Part shown: one piece after another, positions 8,445 through 14,354 of the stretch
How the letters are laid out: every line of letters begins with the position of its first letter
Position numbering within the stretch: position 1 is the first letter of the stretch
Source: JBNAVY01 sp049700195
GTDB lineage: Bacteria > Bacillota > Thermoanaerobacteria > Thermoanaerobacterales > Thermoanaerobacteraceae
Direction of reading: 5' to 3'
Assembly: GCA_049700195.1 (NCBI GenBank)
Contig: JBNAVY010000019.1
Span: 1 to 40,424, forward strand
DNA: 40,424 nt
Translations under genes and position numbers: made by a program
Notes under the pieces: model-generated
Database searches by the model: none
Seen by the model: the letters and a program-made list of their open reading frames with translations, nothing else
Told to the model about the DNA's origin: nothing

Positions 8445-9708
8445 GTATAAATTCCTCCTTATTTTTTTCGAAGGCTTTTTTAAATATGTCTATCATTTGA
8501 GGGCTAAACTGCTTGCCTTCATTTTCAACTATTATTTTGTATGCTTCATTCTGAGAAAATGCTTTACGGTATGGCCTGTCTGAAACAAGAGCATCAAATA
8601 CATCAGCAATAGAAAGTATCTGAGATTCTAACGGAATTTCATCACCTTTTATACCATCAGGATAACCACTGCCATCATACCATTCGTGATGATATTTTAC
8701 CCATATGGATACATCCTTTAAAGCTGGTACATCTCTTAGTATTTCATAACCCTTCTGCGGATGTTCTTTAATCATGCTTAATTCTTCATCTGTAAGCTTC
8801 CCTGGTTTATTAAGAACTTCTTCTTTTACTCCTATTTTACCTATATCATGTAAAAGTGCTGCTATCCTTATCATCTCTGTTTCAGAATCACTTATACCTA
8901 GCTCTTTGCAAAAAATTACTGAAAATTTTTCCACATTTTTCGAGTGCCCTGCTGTGTATTTATCCTTTGCATCAAGTGCTTTTACTAAAACGTCTATTGT
9001 ATCATAATAAGACTGCTTTGAGTCCATATAAAGCTTAAACATATATCGTATCATAAAAAGAGGTACAAAAAGCAAAATAAAACTTATATAGCCTATTCTT
9101 ATAAAAGCTTCTGACATGACTATGCCTAAAAATGCAAGAAAAAGAAAGTTTGGAATCATCCATTTAATTTCTTTTGAAAAAACATATGCAATTGATTTAT
9201 TCATTAAAAAAGACAATAATACCGCTACAATTGAAGTATTTAAAATATAATATACAATTGCTGCTACCACTGCTGACAAAAGATATTTAGGATATATATA
9301 AGTACCTGGAAAACCACCAGTATATTTATATATTAATCCACCAATGCCAACACTTAAAGCCAATTGAGAAATATTAAATAATGTTTTGTAAAAAGGCATA
9401 TTAAATATATGCCATGTCTTTCCATTTGAGTATCTCCCCACTCTTCCAGCCATGCCAACAGTGGCAATTAAAGAACCTTCATATGGGCCAAAAATAAGTA
9501 ATGCCATTAAATCAACTGCAAACGCAACAGATACACTAAAATCTTTTGCTATATATATTGGCATTGATTCAGCTAAAATAGCAAATAACCCAAATAAAAT
9601 TATATCTAAAATTCTATTTCCAGGTATATTTATAATAGAATATATAATAAAAGAAATCCCTAAAGTTATAATAAAAGCAATATACACTTTTACTCTTTTG
9701 TTTAACAT
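8434..9708 (-). CDS. Membrane-anchored HD-GYP phosphodiesterase
   Basis: This is a 424-residue protein. Residues 1-230 hold about six to seven hydrophobic segments forming a membrane sensor region that I do not recognise. A short linker leads to an HD-GYP domain from about 235. Its catalytic elements are visible: LLHDIGKIG near 286 (the HD pair plus the Gly-rich turn), HPQKGYEIL, HHEWYDGSGYPDG near 340 (HHE and GYP), and ADVFDALVSDRPYR. Such domains hydrolyse c-di-GMP to pGpG or GMP at a di- or tri-metal site. It has a strong site (AGGAGGTACATT) before the ATG at 9708. The upstream 240 bases hold a peptide ORF and inverted repeat, described separately. In this motility-rich region a role in the swim/attach decision is plausible but inferred. 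Confidence 0.88.
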   Translation of the reverse strand: MLNKRVKVYIAFIITLGISFIIYSIINIPGNRILDIILFGLFAILAESMPIYIAKDFSVSVAFAVDLMALLIFGPYEGSLIATVGMAGRVGRYSNGKTWHIFNMPFYKTLFNISQLALSVGIGGLIYKYTGGFPGTYIYPKYLLSAVVAAIVYYILNTSIVAVLLSFLMNKSIAYVFSKEIKWMIPNFLFLAFLGIVMSEAFIRIGYISFILLFVPLFMIRYMFKLYMDSKQSYYDTIDVLVKALDAKDKYTAGHSKNVEKFSVIFCKELGISDSETEMIRIAALLHDIGKIGVKEEVLNKPGKLTDEELSMIKEHPQKGYEILRDVPALKDVSIWVKYHHEWYDGSGYPDGIKGDEIPLESQILSIADVFDALVSDRPYRKAFSQNEAYKIIVENEGKQFSPQMIDIFKKAFEKNKEEFIHDI

Positions 9709-9727
9709 AATGTACCTCCTGTCTTTA

Positions 9728-9937
9728 ATTTAAAAAAACCCAAAAAACCGCTTAATGCCATGTTAAATTTGCACCTCCTGCTAATGCAAGTGCCATTAAA
9801 GCTAATAATACCTTTATAAGTGTAGCTTTATTCATCCTGAAAACCTCCTTTACTGTAAAAGCTCTTAATGCCCTTTGGCTTCAGGCGTTACTACGCTGAT
9901 TAGTTATTTTAAAATTTTAAGCGGTTTGGGTTTAAAT
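9728..9937 (-). repeat. Long-range inverted repeat, possible structured RNA around a peptide ORF
   Basis: Arm 9917-9937 is complementary to arm 9728-9755. AAACCGCTTAA pairs with TTAAGCGGTTT (11 pairs), a TTT bulge follows, AAACCC pairs with GGGTTT (6 pairs), and after further Ts a short ATTT/AAAT stretch can extend it. The 3' arm ends in a T run, like an RNA whose two ends pair before termination. Inside lie a seven-pair stem-loop (about 9900-9882, loop AGTA), a GCC/GGC hairpin, a stem reaching into the AGGAGG site of the small ORF, and the sequence GGCATTAAG twice. The segment at 9866-9898 is clearly richer in G and C than its surroundings. It does not match a riboswitch class I can recall. 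A promoter-like TTGACA (9944-9939) overlaps the upstream edge, so whether the 5' arm is transcribed from there is uncertain. Confidence 0.6.
9752..9835 (-). CDS. 27-residue signal-peptide-like small ORF
   Basis: The ORF reads MNKATLIKVL, then an LA-rich hydrophobic run, then AGGANLTWH. The ATG at 9835 follows a near-ideal AAAGGAGG with an eight-base spacer, better than many large genes here, which argues that it is translated. The protein has one lysine-bearing N-terminus, a hydrophobic core and an ALA-like signal peptidase motif near residue 19. Cleavage there would free an eight-residue tail, GGANLTWH. It could be a secreted signalling peptide, a tiny membrane peptide, or a leader peptide controlling the HD-GYP gene 43 bases downstream. 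Its stop codon lies inside the 3' arm of the long inverted repeat, so translation and the RNA helix would exclude each other. No homologue is recalled with confidence. Confidence 0.5.
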   Translation of the reverse strand: MNKATLIKVLLALMALALAGGANLTWH

Positions 9938-9945
9938 CTGTCAAT

Positions 9946-10584
9946 TTAAGAAGTTAAAGACATAATTCGCCTGTTTATTGCGTCTAATGTCGCTTTTACA
10001 ACTGCTTCCCCCTCGTCCTTTTTTATAAGACTTGAGCCTGTTAAAAGCTCTTCCATATTATTCGTAGCATGAGTGACACCCACAACTACTATTCTGCTTT
10101 TTGCTATGTAGAACATATCTATATCTTCTAATAAAAACATATGGTTTTTAGAAATCATCTTAGTTACACAATCCAAAGTGGCATTGGCAATTATTCTGTA
10201 TTTGTTGCCAGAAGTGTTAGGCCCTTCGGCATGGCCTTCATATATCTCATTGCCTCTCAATAATGTCACATTTGCCTCACTTGTAAGCCCGCTGTTTATA
10301 AAAGAGTAATTTGAAAAAATAAGCCTTAATTCCGCCTGAAAAGCTTCTCCTGTATCTATCTGGGCAACACTTACTACCTTATAATTAAGCTCAATGCCAA
10401 ACTGAGCCATGATAACAGACTGAACATCTCTGGCCACTTGTTTAGGATTTCTTGTATTGTCTGCTAAGACATGTATTTCTTTTATTTCGTTATCCTTAGC
10501 AATAACTTTGTTTGAAAGCACTCCCTTGACCTTATTTATAAGTTCTTCAATAGAATTTATTGTATCATTTGTTAATTCGTCCAT
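9946..10584 (-). CDS. Conserved-looking protein of unknown function, upstream of the HD-GYP unit
   Basis: I do not recognise a named family. The start chosen is ATG at 10584, with AGGGTG eight bases upstream, giving 212 residues. A GTG at 10593 is the alternative. The protein is soluble, with no signal peptide or membrane segment. It begins with a helix (about 1-30), then IKEIHVLADNTRNPKQVARD and SVIMAQFGIEL, which look like a compact alpha/beta unit. Next come two similar beta-rich segments (AELRLIF near 100; ANVTLLRGNEIYEGHAEGP near 120), and last a region with YIAKSRIVVVGVTHATNN near 165 and a C-terminal helix. The repeated architecture suggests an internal duplication. It sits between hpf, which ends in its own terminator, and the peptide ORF/HD-GYP operon, and may be the first gene of that operon. 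Confidence 0.7.
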   Translation of the reverse strand: MDELTNDTINSIEELINKVKGVLSNKVIAKDNEIKEIHVLADNTRNPKQVARDVQSVIMAQFGIELNYKVVSVAQIDTGEAFQAELRLIFSNYSFINSGLTSEANVTLLRGNEIYEGHAEGPNTSGNKYRIIANATLDCVTKMISKNHMFLLEDIDMFYIAKSRIVVVGVTHATNNMEELLTGSSLIKKDEGEAVVKATLDAINRRIMSLTS

Positions 10585-10654
10585 TATTTTCACACCCTAT
10601 TAAAAATTGTTCACACTTAGTTTATATTCTATAAAAAAAGCAAAAATCCTTCTT

Positions 10655-10704
10655 TATAGACAAAAAAATTGAGGATATTTTAAATCCCCAATTTTTTGTC
10701 TATA
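10655..10704 (-). terminator. Terminator after hpf
   Basis: This is a long stem of about 20 pairs. The arm at 10684-10704 pairs with the arm at 10655-10675 with one mismatch near the middle, loop ATTTTAA. The lower stem is A/T with runs of six to seven, so the minus-strand transcript ends in a T-rich tail. It may work in both directions. Confidence 0.75.
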
Positions 10705-10706
10705 AT

Positions 10707-11252
10707 CTATTCTATTGGCTCAATCAAACCATATTTGCCATCTTTCCTCTTATAAACAACATTTATTACGTCACTTTCAGCATTTGTAAATACAAAAAAA
10801 CTGTGTCCTAAAAGATTCATCTGAAGTATAGCTTCTTCTGCAGACATTGGCTTTACTGGGAATCTTTTCGTTTTTACAATTTCAAAAGATGGTTCTTCAT
10901 CTTCACTTTTTACTTCTTTATATACTGTAGGAAGTTCAAATCTAATTGATTCATTAGTGCCAAATTTGCTTCTGATTTTTGTTTTATGTTTTAAAATTTG
11001 TTTTTCTATTTTATCAACAACTCTGTCAATTGATACATACATATCATCACTTGACTCTTCTGCTCTAAATATAATACCCTTAAAAGGAATAGTTACTTCA
11101 GCAATATGATTATTTCTCTGAACACTTAAAACAGTTCTAACCTCTGTATCTTCATTAAAATATTTACTTAATTTATTTACATTCCTTTCAACAGCATCCT
11201 TCAACCCATCTGTTACAATCATACCGTTCTTGCCGCTTACTGTAATGTTCAT
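10707..11252 (-). CDS. hpf: Long-form ribosome hibernation promoting factor
   Basis: This 181-residue protein has two domains. Residues 1-100 form the ribosome-binding RaiA/HPF fold (MNITVSGKNGMIVTDGLKD, VTIPFKGIIFRAEES). An acidic linker follows, then a C-terminal dimerisation domain at about 125-181 (KRFPVKPMSAEEAILQMNLLGHSFFVF). The long form pairs 70S ribosomes into inactive 100S dimers in stationary phase, which many Firmicutes need for survival. AAAGGAG precedes the ATG. The gene has its own promoter and terminator. In B. subtilis the homologue yvyD lies between fliT and secA, and here the same order is kept although other genes have been inserted on both sides. Confidence 0.96.
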   Translation of the reverse strand: MNITVSGKNGMIVTDGLKDAVERNVNKLSKYFNEDTEVRTVLSVQRNNHIAEVTIPFKGIIFRAEESSDDMYVSIDRVVDKIEKQILKHKTKIRSKFGTNESIRFELPTVYKEVKSEDEEPSFEIVKTKRFPVKPMSAEEAILQMNLLGHSFFVFTNAESDVINVVYKRKDGKYGLIEPIE

Positions 11253-11288
11253 AATATCAAACTCCTTTCCTCATCCTGTACTAATATA

Positions 11289-11317
11289 ATTCTACATAAA
11301 AACTAATATTCCTGCAA
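11289..11317 (-). promoter_or_regulatory. Candidate promoter of hpf
   Basis: On the minus strand TTGCAG (11317-11312), a 17-base spacer and TAGAAT (11294-11289), about 40 bases before the hpf ATG. The match to the sigma-A consensus is moderate. Confidence 0.5.
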
Positions 11318-11358
11318 CATATGTTAAAATAAAATTATCAGATAAAAATAATTTATAA

Positions 11359-12081
11359 TTATAAAATCTTACTTATAAATTCCTTTGTTCTTAAACTCTT
11401 AGTATTGTTAAAAATTTCTTCAGGGGTTCCTTCTTCAATTATCATGCCTTCATCCATAAAAATCACTCTATCACCCACTTCTTTTGCAAAACCCATCTCA
11501 TGTGTAACAACAACCATTGTCATTCCTTCATTTGCAAGACTTTTCATTACATTTAAAACTTCCTTTACCATCTCAGGATCTAAAGCAGAGGTAGGTTCGT
11601 CAAAAAGCATAACTTCAGGCTGCATAGCCAAAGCCCTTGCTATTGCCAACCTTTGTTTCTGTCCTCCAGATAATTTTATAGGGTATTCATATTTTTTATC
11701 TTCCAGTCCAACCTTTTTTAGAAGCTCTATTGCAATTTCTTTTGCATAATCCTTGCTTATCTTTTTAACTTTTATTGGTGCAAGAGTTATATTATCAATT
11801 GCTAATAAATGTGGAAAAAGATTAAAATGTTGAAATACCATGCCCACTTTTTCCCTTATCTTATTTATGTTTACACTTTTATCATTTATTTTTATACCAT
11901 CAATATAAATATTACCTTTAGTAGGAGCTTCAAGTAAATTTATGCATCTTAATAAAGTGCTCTTTCCAGAACCACTTGGTCCTATAATTACTACTACCTC
12001 TCCTTTTTTTACATTTAAATTAACCCCTTTTAAAACTTTTAAATCTCCAAATTCCTTATAAACTTGTTCAACGCGTATCAC
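11359..12081 (-). CDS. Polar amino acid ABC transporter, ATP-binding subunit
   Basis: This is a 240-residue GlnQ-type ATPase. It has Walker A GPSGSGKST near residue 33, a Q-loop (MVFQHFNLFPH) near 82, the signature LSGGQKQRLAIARAL near 138, Walker B VMLFDEPTSALDPE near 160, and the switch histidine in VVVTHEMGFA near 192. It powers uptake of a polar amino acid through the adjacent permease. The start is GTG at 12081, with AGGAGG ten bases before it, inside the end of the permease gene. The 14-base overlap indicates translational coupling. Residues that would fix the substrate (glutamine, cystine, arginine and so on) are not in the ATPase. Confidence 0.95.
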   Translation of the reverse strand: MIRVEQVYKEFGDLKVLKGVNLNVKKGEVVVIIGPSGSGKSTLLRCINLLEAPTKGNIYIDGIKINDKSVNINKIREKVGMVFQHFNLFPHLLAIDNITLAPIKVKKISKDYAKEIAIELLKKVGLEDKKYEYPIKLSGGQKQRLAIARALAMQPEVMLFDEPTSALDPEMVKEVLNVMKSLANEGMTMVVVTHEMGFAKEVGDRVIFMDEGMIIEEGTPEEIFNNTKSLRTKEFISKIL

Positions 12082-12730
12082 CTGCTCTTAACCTCCTTTC
12101 AAATATACCAAGAAGTCTTGAAAAAATAAATGTCATCATAAAATATATAAATGCTATTACAATATATGGTTCAAAATAACTATAAGTAATACTTTGAATA
12201 ATATCAGCCTGACGTGTTAAGTCTGCAAAACCAATAACAGAAACAATGGCAGATTCTTTAAGCATTACAATAAATTCATTGCCCAAAGCTGGTAAAATGT
12301 TTTTAATTGCCTGAGGAATTATCACATACCTCATTGCCATTTGCTGTGTCATCCCAAGAGAACGGGCCGCCTCATTCTGACCAGGATCAACGGCTTGTAT
12401 TCCAGCTCTTATTATTTCAGCAACATATCCTGCGCTATTTAGTGCAAGAGCAGAAACCCCTGCAGTAAATGCCGGTACGTTTATTCCAAACTGCATAAGT
12501 CCGTTATAAATCAAAAGAAGCTGTACTAAAAGAGGTGTACCTCTTATAATTTCAACATAACTTTTACCTATAAAACTTAAAGGTTTTATATTTGACATTT
12601 TAATAAGTGCTATAAAAAGCCCTAAAATTACTCCAATAGTAACTGCCATAAATGTAAGTTTTAAAGTCATTAATAATCCACTTAAAAAAAGCCCACTATA
12701 TTTGAACATACTAAAAAAATTTATCTGCAT
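12068..12730 (-). CDS. Polar amino acid ABC transporter, permease subunit
   Basis: This is a 220-residue inner-membrane protein with about five transmembrane segments. It carries the His/Glu/Gln/Arg permease signature ALNSAGYVAEIIRAGIQAVDPGQNEAARSLG near 95-125, which includes the EAA loop that docks the ATPase. The ATG at 12730 (MQINFFSMF) is preferred, with AAAGG ten bases upstream. A TTG at 12748 is the upstream alternative. A stable hairpin separates it from the binding-protein gene. Together with the ATPase it forms the typical three-gene importer, the permease probably acting as a homodimer. Confidence 0.94.
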   Translation of the reverse strand: MQINFFSMFKYSGLFLSGLLMTLKLTFMAVTIGVILGLFIALIKMSNIKPLSFIGKSYVEIIRGTPLLVQLLLIYNGLMQFGINVPAFTAGVSALALNSAGYVAEIIRAGIQAVDPGQNEAARSLGMTQQMAMRYVIIPQAIKNILPALGNEFIVMLKESAIVSVIGFADLTRQADIIQSITYSYFEPYIVIAFIYFMMTFIFSRLLGIFERRLRAGDTR

Positions 12731-12757
12731 TTTATCACAACCTTTCAAGAAAACTTA

Positions 12758-12788
12758 AGTGGAGCAATCGCCCAAGCGATTCTCCACT
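12758..12788. terminator. Intercistronic hairpin between binding protein and permease
   Basis: AGTGGAG-C-AATCGC (12758-12771) pairs with GCGATT-CTCCACT (12776-12788), with one bulged base and loop CCAA. The minus strand continues TTAAGTTTTC, a poor U tract. It probably acts as a partial terminator or 3' stabiliser, keeping binding protein more abundant than permease and ATPase. Confidence 0.6.
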
Positions 12789-12793
12789 ATTTT

Positions 12794-13579
12794 TTACTGT
12801 TTAAACCACTTCTCTATGAGTTTTTCATATTCACCATCTGATTTCATTTCATTAATTACTTCATTTATTTTATTTATCAATTCTTTATTCCCTTTTGCCA
12901 CAGCCACTGCAGCGCCATTATCCTCCGTATTAAGTTCTTTAAAATTAAGCATTTTCATATTTGGATATTCTTTAAGATATGCCTTTGCTACAGTATCTTC
13001 TAAAACTATTCCATCAACTCTATTATTTTTTAAATCCATAAATTCATCACCTACACGGTTTAGCTGCTTTAAAATTGCCCCTGGGATATTCTTAGCAGCT
13101 TCAGCAGATGTTGTTCCAATTTGCACTGCTACAGTTTTGCCATTTAAATCTTTTAAATTTATAATATTGCTATTATCATTAACTATAAGAACCTGTTGAC
13201 TATTATAATATAATTCGGAAAAATCTACGTTCTTTTCTCTTTCAGCAGTTGGAGTCATCCCTGCAATAGCCATATCTATTCTTCCAGACTGAAGTGCTGG
13301 TATAAGACCTTTAAAATCCATATCTTTTATTTGCAATTTAACCCCAAGCTTTTTAGCTATTGCATTTGCAATATCAATGTCAAAACCTTCTATAGTATCT
13401 TTTCCATTTTCAATTTTATGAAACTCATATGGAGGAAAATCTGCATTTGTGCCCATTATTATTATTCCAGATTTTTTAACTTTTGCAAGAACATCAACTT
13501 TCTTATTTGAACATCCGGAAAAAATCAAAGTTATAAAAGATATGACTAATATAAAAACAATTATTGACTTTTTACTCAT
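12794..13579 (-). CDS. Polar amino acid ABC transporter, substrate-binding lipoprotein
   Basis: This is a 261-residue protein of the SBP_bac_3 family. It has a lipoprotein signal peptide: hydrophobic residues 5-21, then the lipobox FSGC with Cys23 as lipid anchor. The mature part begins IIIMGTNADFPPYEFH, where the aromatic and acidic residues contact the amino-acid ligand. It continues with EGFDIDIANAIAKKLGVKLQ and the second-lobe motif GKTVAVQIGTTSAEAAK. The family captures polar amino acids outside the membrane. GAGGAGAG precedes the ATG at 13579. The importer is inserted between the flagellar block and hpf relative to B. subtilis. Exact specificity cannot be read from the sequence. Confidence 0.94.
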   Translation of the reverse strand: MSKKSIIVFILVISFITLIFSGCSNKKVDVLAKVKKSGIIIMGTNADFPPYEFHKIENGKDTIEGFDIDIANAIAKKLGVKLQIKDMDFKGLIPALQSGRIDMAIAGMTPTAEREKNVDFSELYYNSQQVLIVNDNSNIINLKDLNGKTVAVQIGTTSAEAAKNIPGAILKQLNRVGDEFMDLKNNRVDGIVLEDTVAKAYLKEYPNMKMLNFKELNTEDNGAAVAVAKGNKELINKINEVINEMKSDGEYEKLIEKWFKQ

Positions 13580-13852
13580 TTTTATCTCTCCTCATATAAT
13601 AATTTATATTGAAATTTTATTTGTAAAATATAAATTTATTTTAAAAAATCAAATTAAACCATATATATTTAACAATAAAAATCACTTTCATAATTATAAT
13701 ATTTAATGCATAAAATTGCAATACTTTTTTGTTTTTTAAACATAAAAATATACCATCAAATTTCCATAATGTTAATTATATCTCTGTGGATAATGTGTAT
13801 AAGTCTGTTAATAACTTTGAAATTCATTCTTAACAATGTGGAAATAATTTTG
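13580..13852. other. AT-rich intergenic region upstream of the amino acid importer
   Basis: About 270 bases lie between the importer gene start and the terminator of the zinc-ribbon gene. It is extremely AT-rich. A weak minus-strand promoter, TTGATT-N16-TATTTT (about 13657-13630), could serve the importer. The reading frame open at 13706-13993 on the plus strand lacks a ribosome site and is low-complexity, so I do not call it. The one striking element is the DnaA box pair, listed separately. Confidence 0.5.
13785..13802 (-). promoter_or_regulatory. Two back-to-back consensus DnaA boxes
   Basis: On the minus strand 13802-13794 reads TTATACACA and 13793-13785 reads TTATCCACA. Both fit TTATNCACA exactly, in the same orientation with no bases between. 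A one-mismatch copy (TTATTAACA, 13814-13806) lies three bases further. No dnaA, dnaN or other replication gene is in view, so this could be an accessory DnaA-binding cluster or a DnaA-controlled promoter element. Confidence 0.6.
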
Positions 13853-13856
13853 GATA

Positions 13857-13884
13857 TAAAAAAGACACCTTTTAGGTGTCCTTT
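13857..13884. terminator. Terminator after the zinc-ribbon gene
   Basis: GACACCT (13864-13870) pairs with AGGTGTC (13874-13880), loop TTT. A runs on the left and CTTTT on the right give a T tract on both strands, six Ts on the minus strand. It probably ends the zinc-ribbon gene. Confidence 0.75.
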
Positions 13885-13925
13885 TCTTAATCCTCTTTAC
13901 TTTTTATTCTTGAAAGTGAAGGGGA

Positions 13926-14123
13926 TTATCTGCCGATACCAAAAGACCTTCTCTCTCTTCTGGCACCAAACTGATTGTTTCTTTGCTTTTTAGCATCCCT
14001 GCATTCTTTGCATCTTACAGGTTCGTTTTGAAAGCCTTTTTCAGCATAAAACTGCTGCTCGCCTGCAGTCCAAATAAACTCTTTACCGCAGTCTTTACAT
14101 ACTAATGTTTTGTCTTGATACAT
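13926..14123 (-). CDS. Small zinc-ribbon protein (probable zinc-binding domain family)
   Basis: This is a 65-residue protein. The start MYQDKTLVCKDCGKEF at 14123 fits the family's usual beginning and has GAGGGG upstream. A GTG at 14141 would add six residues. Two CxxC pairs (CKDC near residue 9 and CKEC near 41) should bind one zinc ion. They flank FIWTAGEQQFYAEKGF, the hallmark of the small clostridial zf-trcl family. The C-terminus is rich in arginine and glutamine (NNQFGARRERRSFGIGR), suggesting nucleic acid contact. The function of the family is not established. It is monocistronic with a clear terminator. Confidence 0.85.
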   Translation of the reverse strand: MYQDKTLVCKDCGKEFIWTAGEQQFYAEKGFQNEPVRCKECRDAKKQRNNQFGARRERRSFGIGR

Positions 14124-14275
14124 AACTAATAATCCCCTCACTTTGATTTTTTGGTAAATATAACATTCTGTTATATCATAGAAGTATTATATCATCAACA
14201 TGCCAAAATAGCAATTAAATTTTAAATTTTTTTATCAATCGAAAAATGTCTAAAAAACAGTATTCTTATATTATA

Positions 14276-14304
14276 TTGTAAAATTTAGCTAGAAGTGATA
14301 TAAT
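14276..14304 (+). promoter_or_regulatory. Sigma-A promoter of the chemoreceptor gene
   Basis: TTGTAA (14276-14281), a 17-base spacer and TATAAT (14299-14304), about 50 bases before the ATG. No sigma-28 motif was found here, unlike before flgM, hag and flaG. Confidence 0.65.
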
Positions 14305-14354
14305 ATATTTTGTACAATCGTTTGCATTAAAATATTTTAACAGGAGGAAAACAT

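Noticed and set aside
9728..9945. c-di-GMP riboswitch (GEMM) before the HD-GYP gene
   Set aside because: The region is structured, but I could not find the conserved GEMM core or the class II landmarks as I remember them; left as an unclassified element.
13706..13993. Plus-strand 95-codon open frame opposite the zinc-ribbon gene and its terminator
   Set aside because: No ribosome site, runs through a terminator and into the antisense of a well-supported gene; composition is that of random AT-rich sequence.
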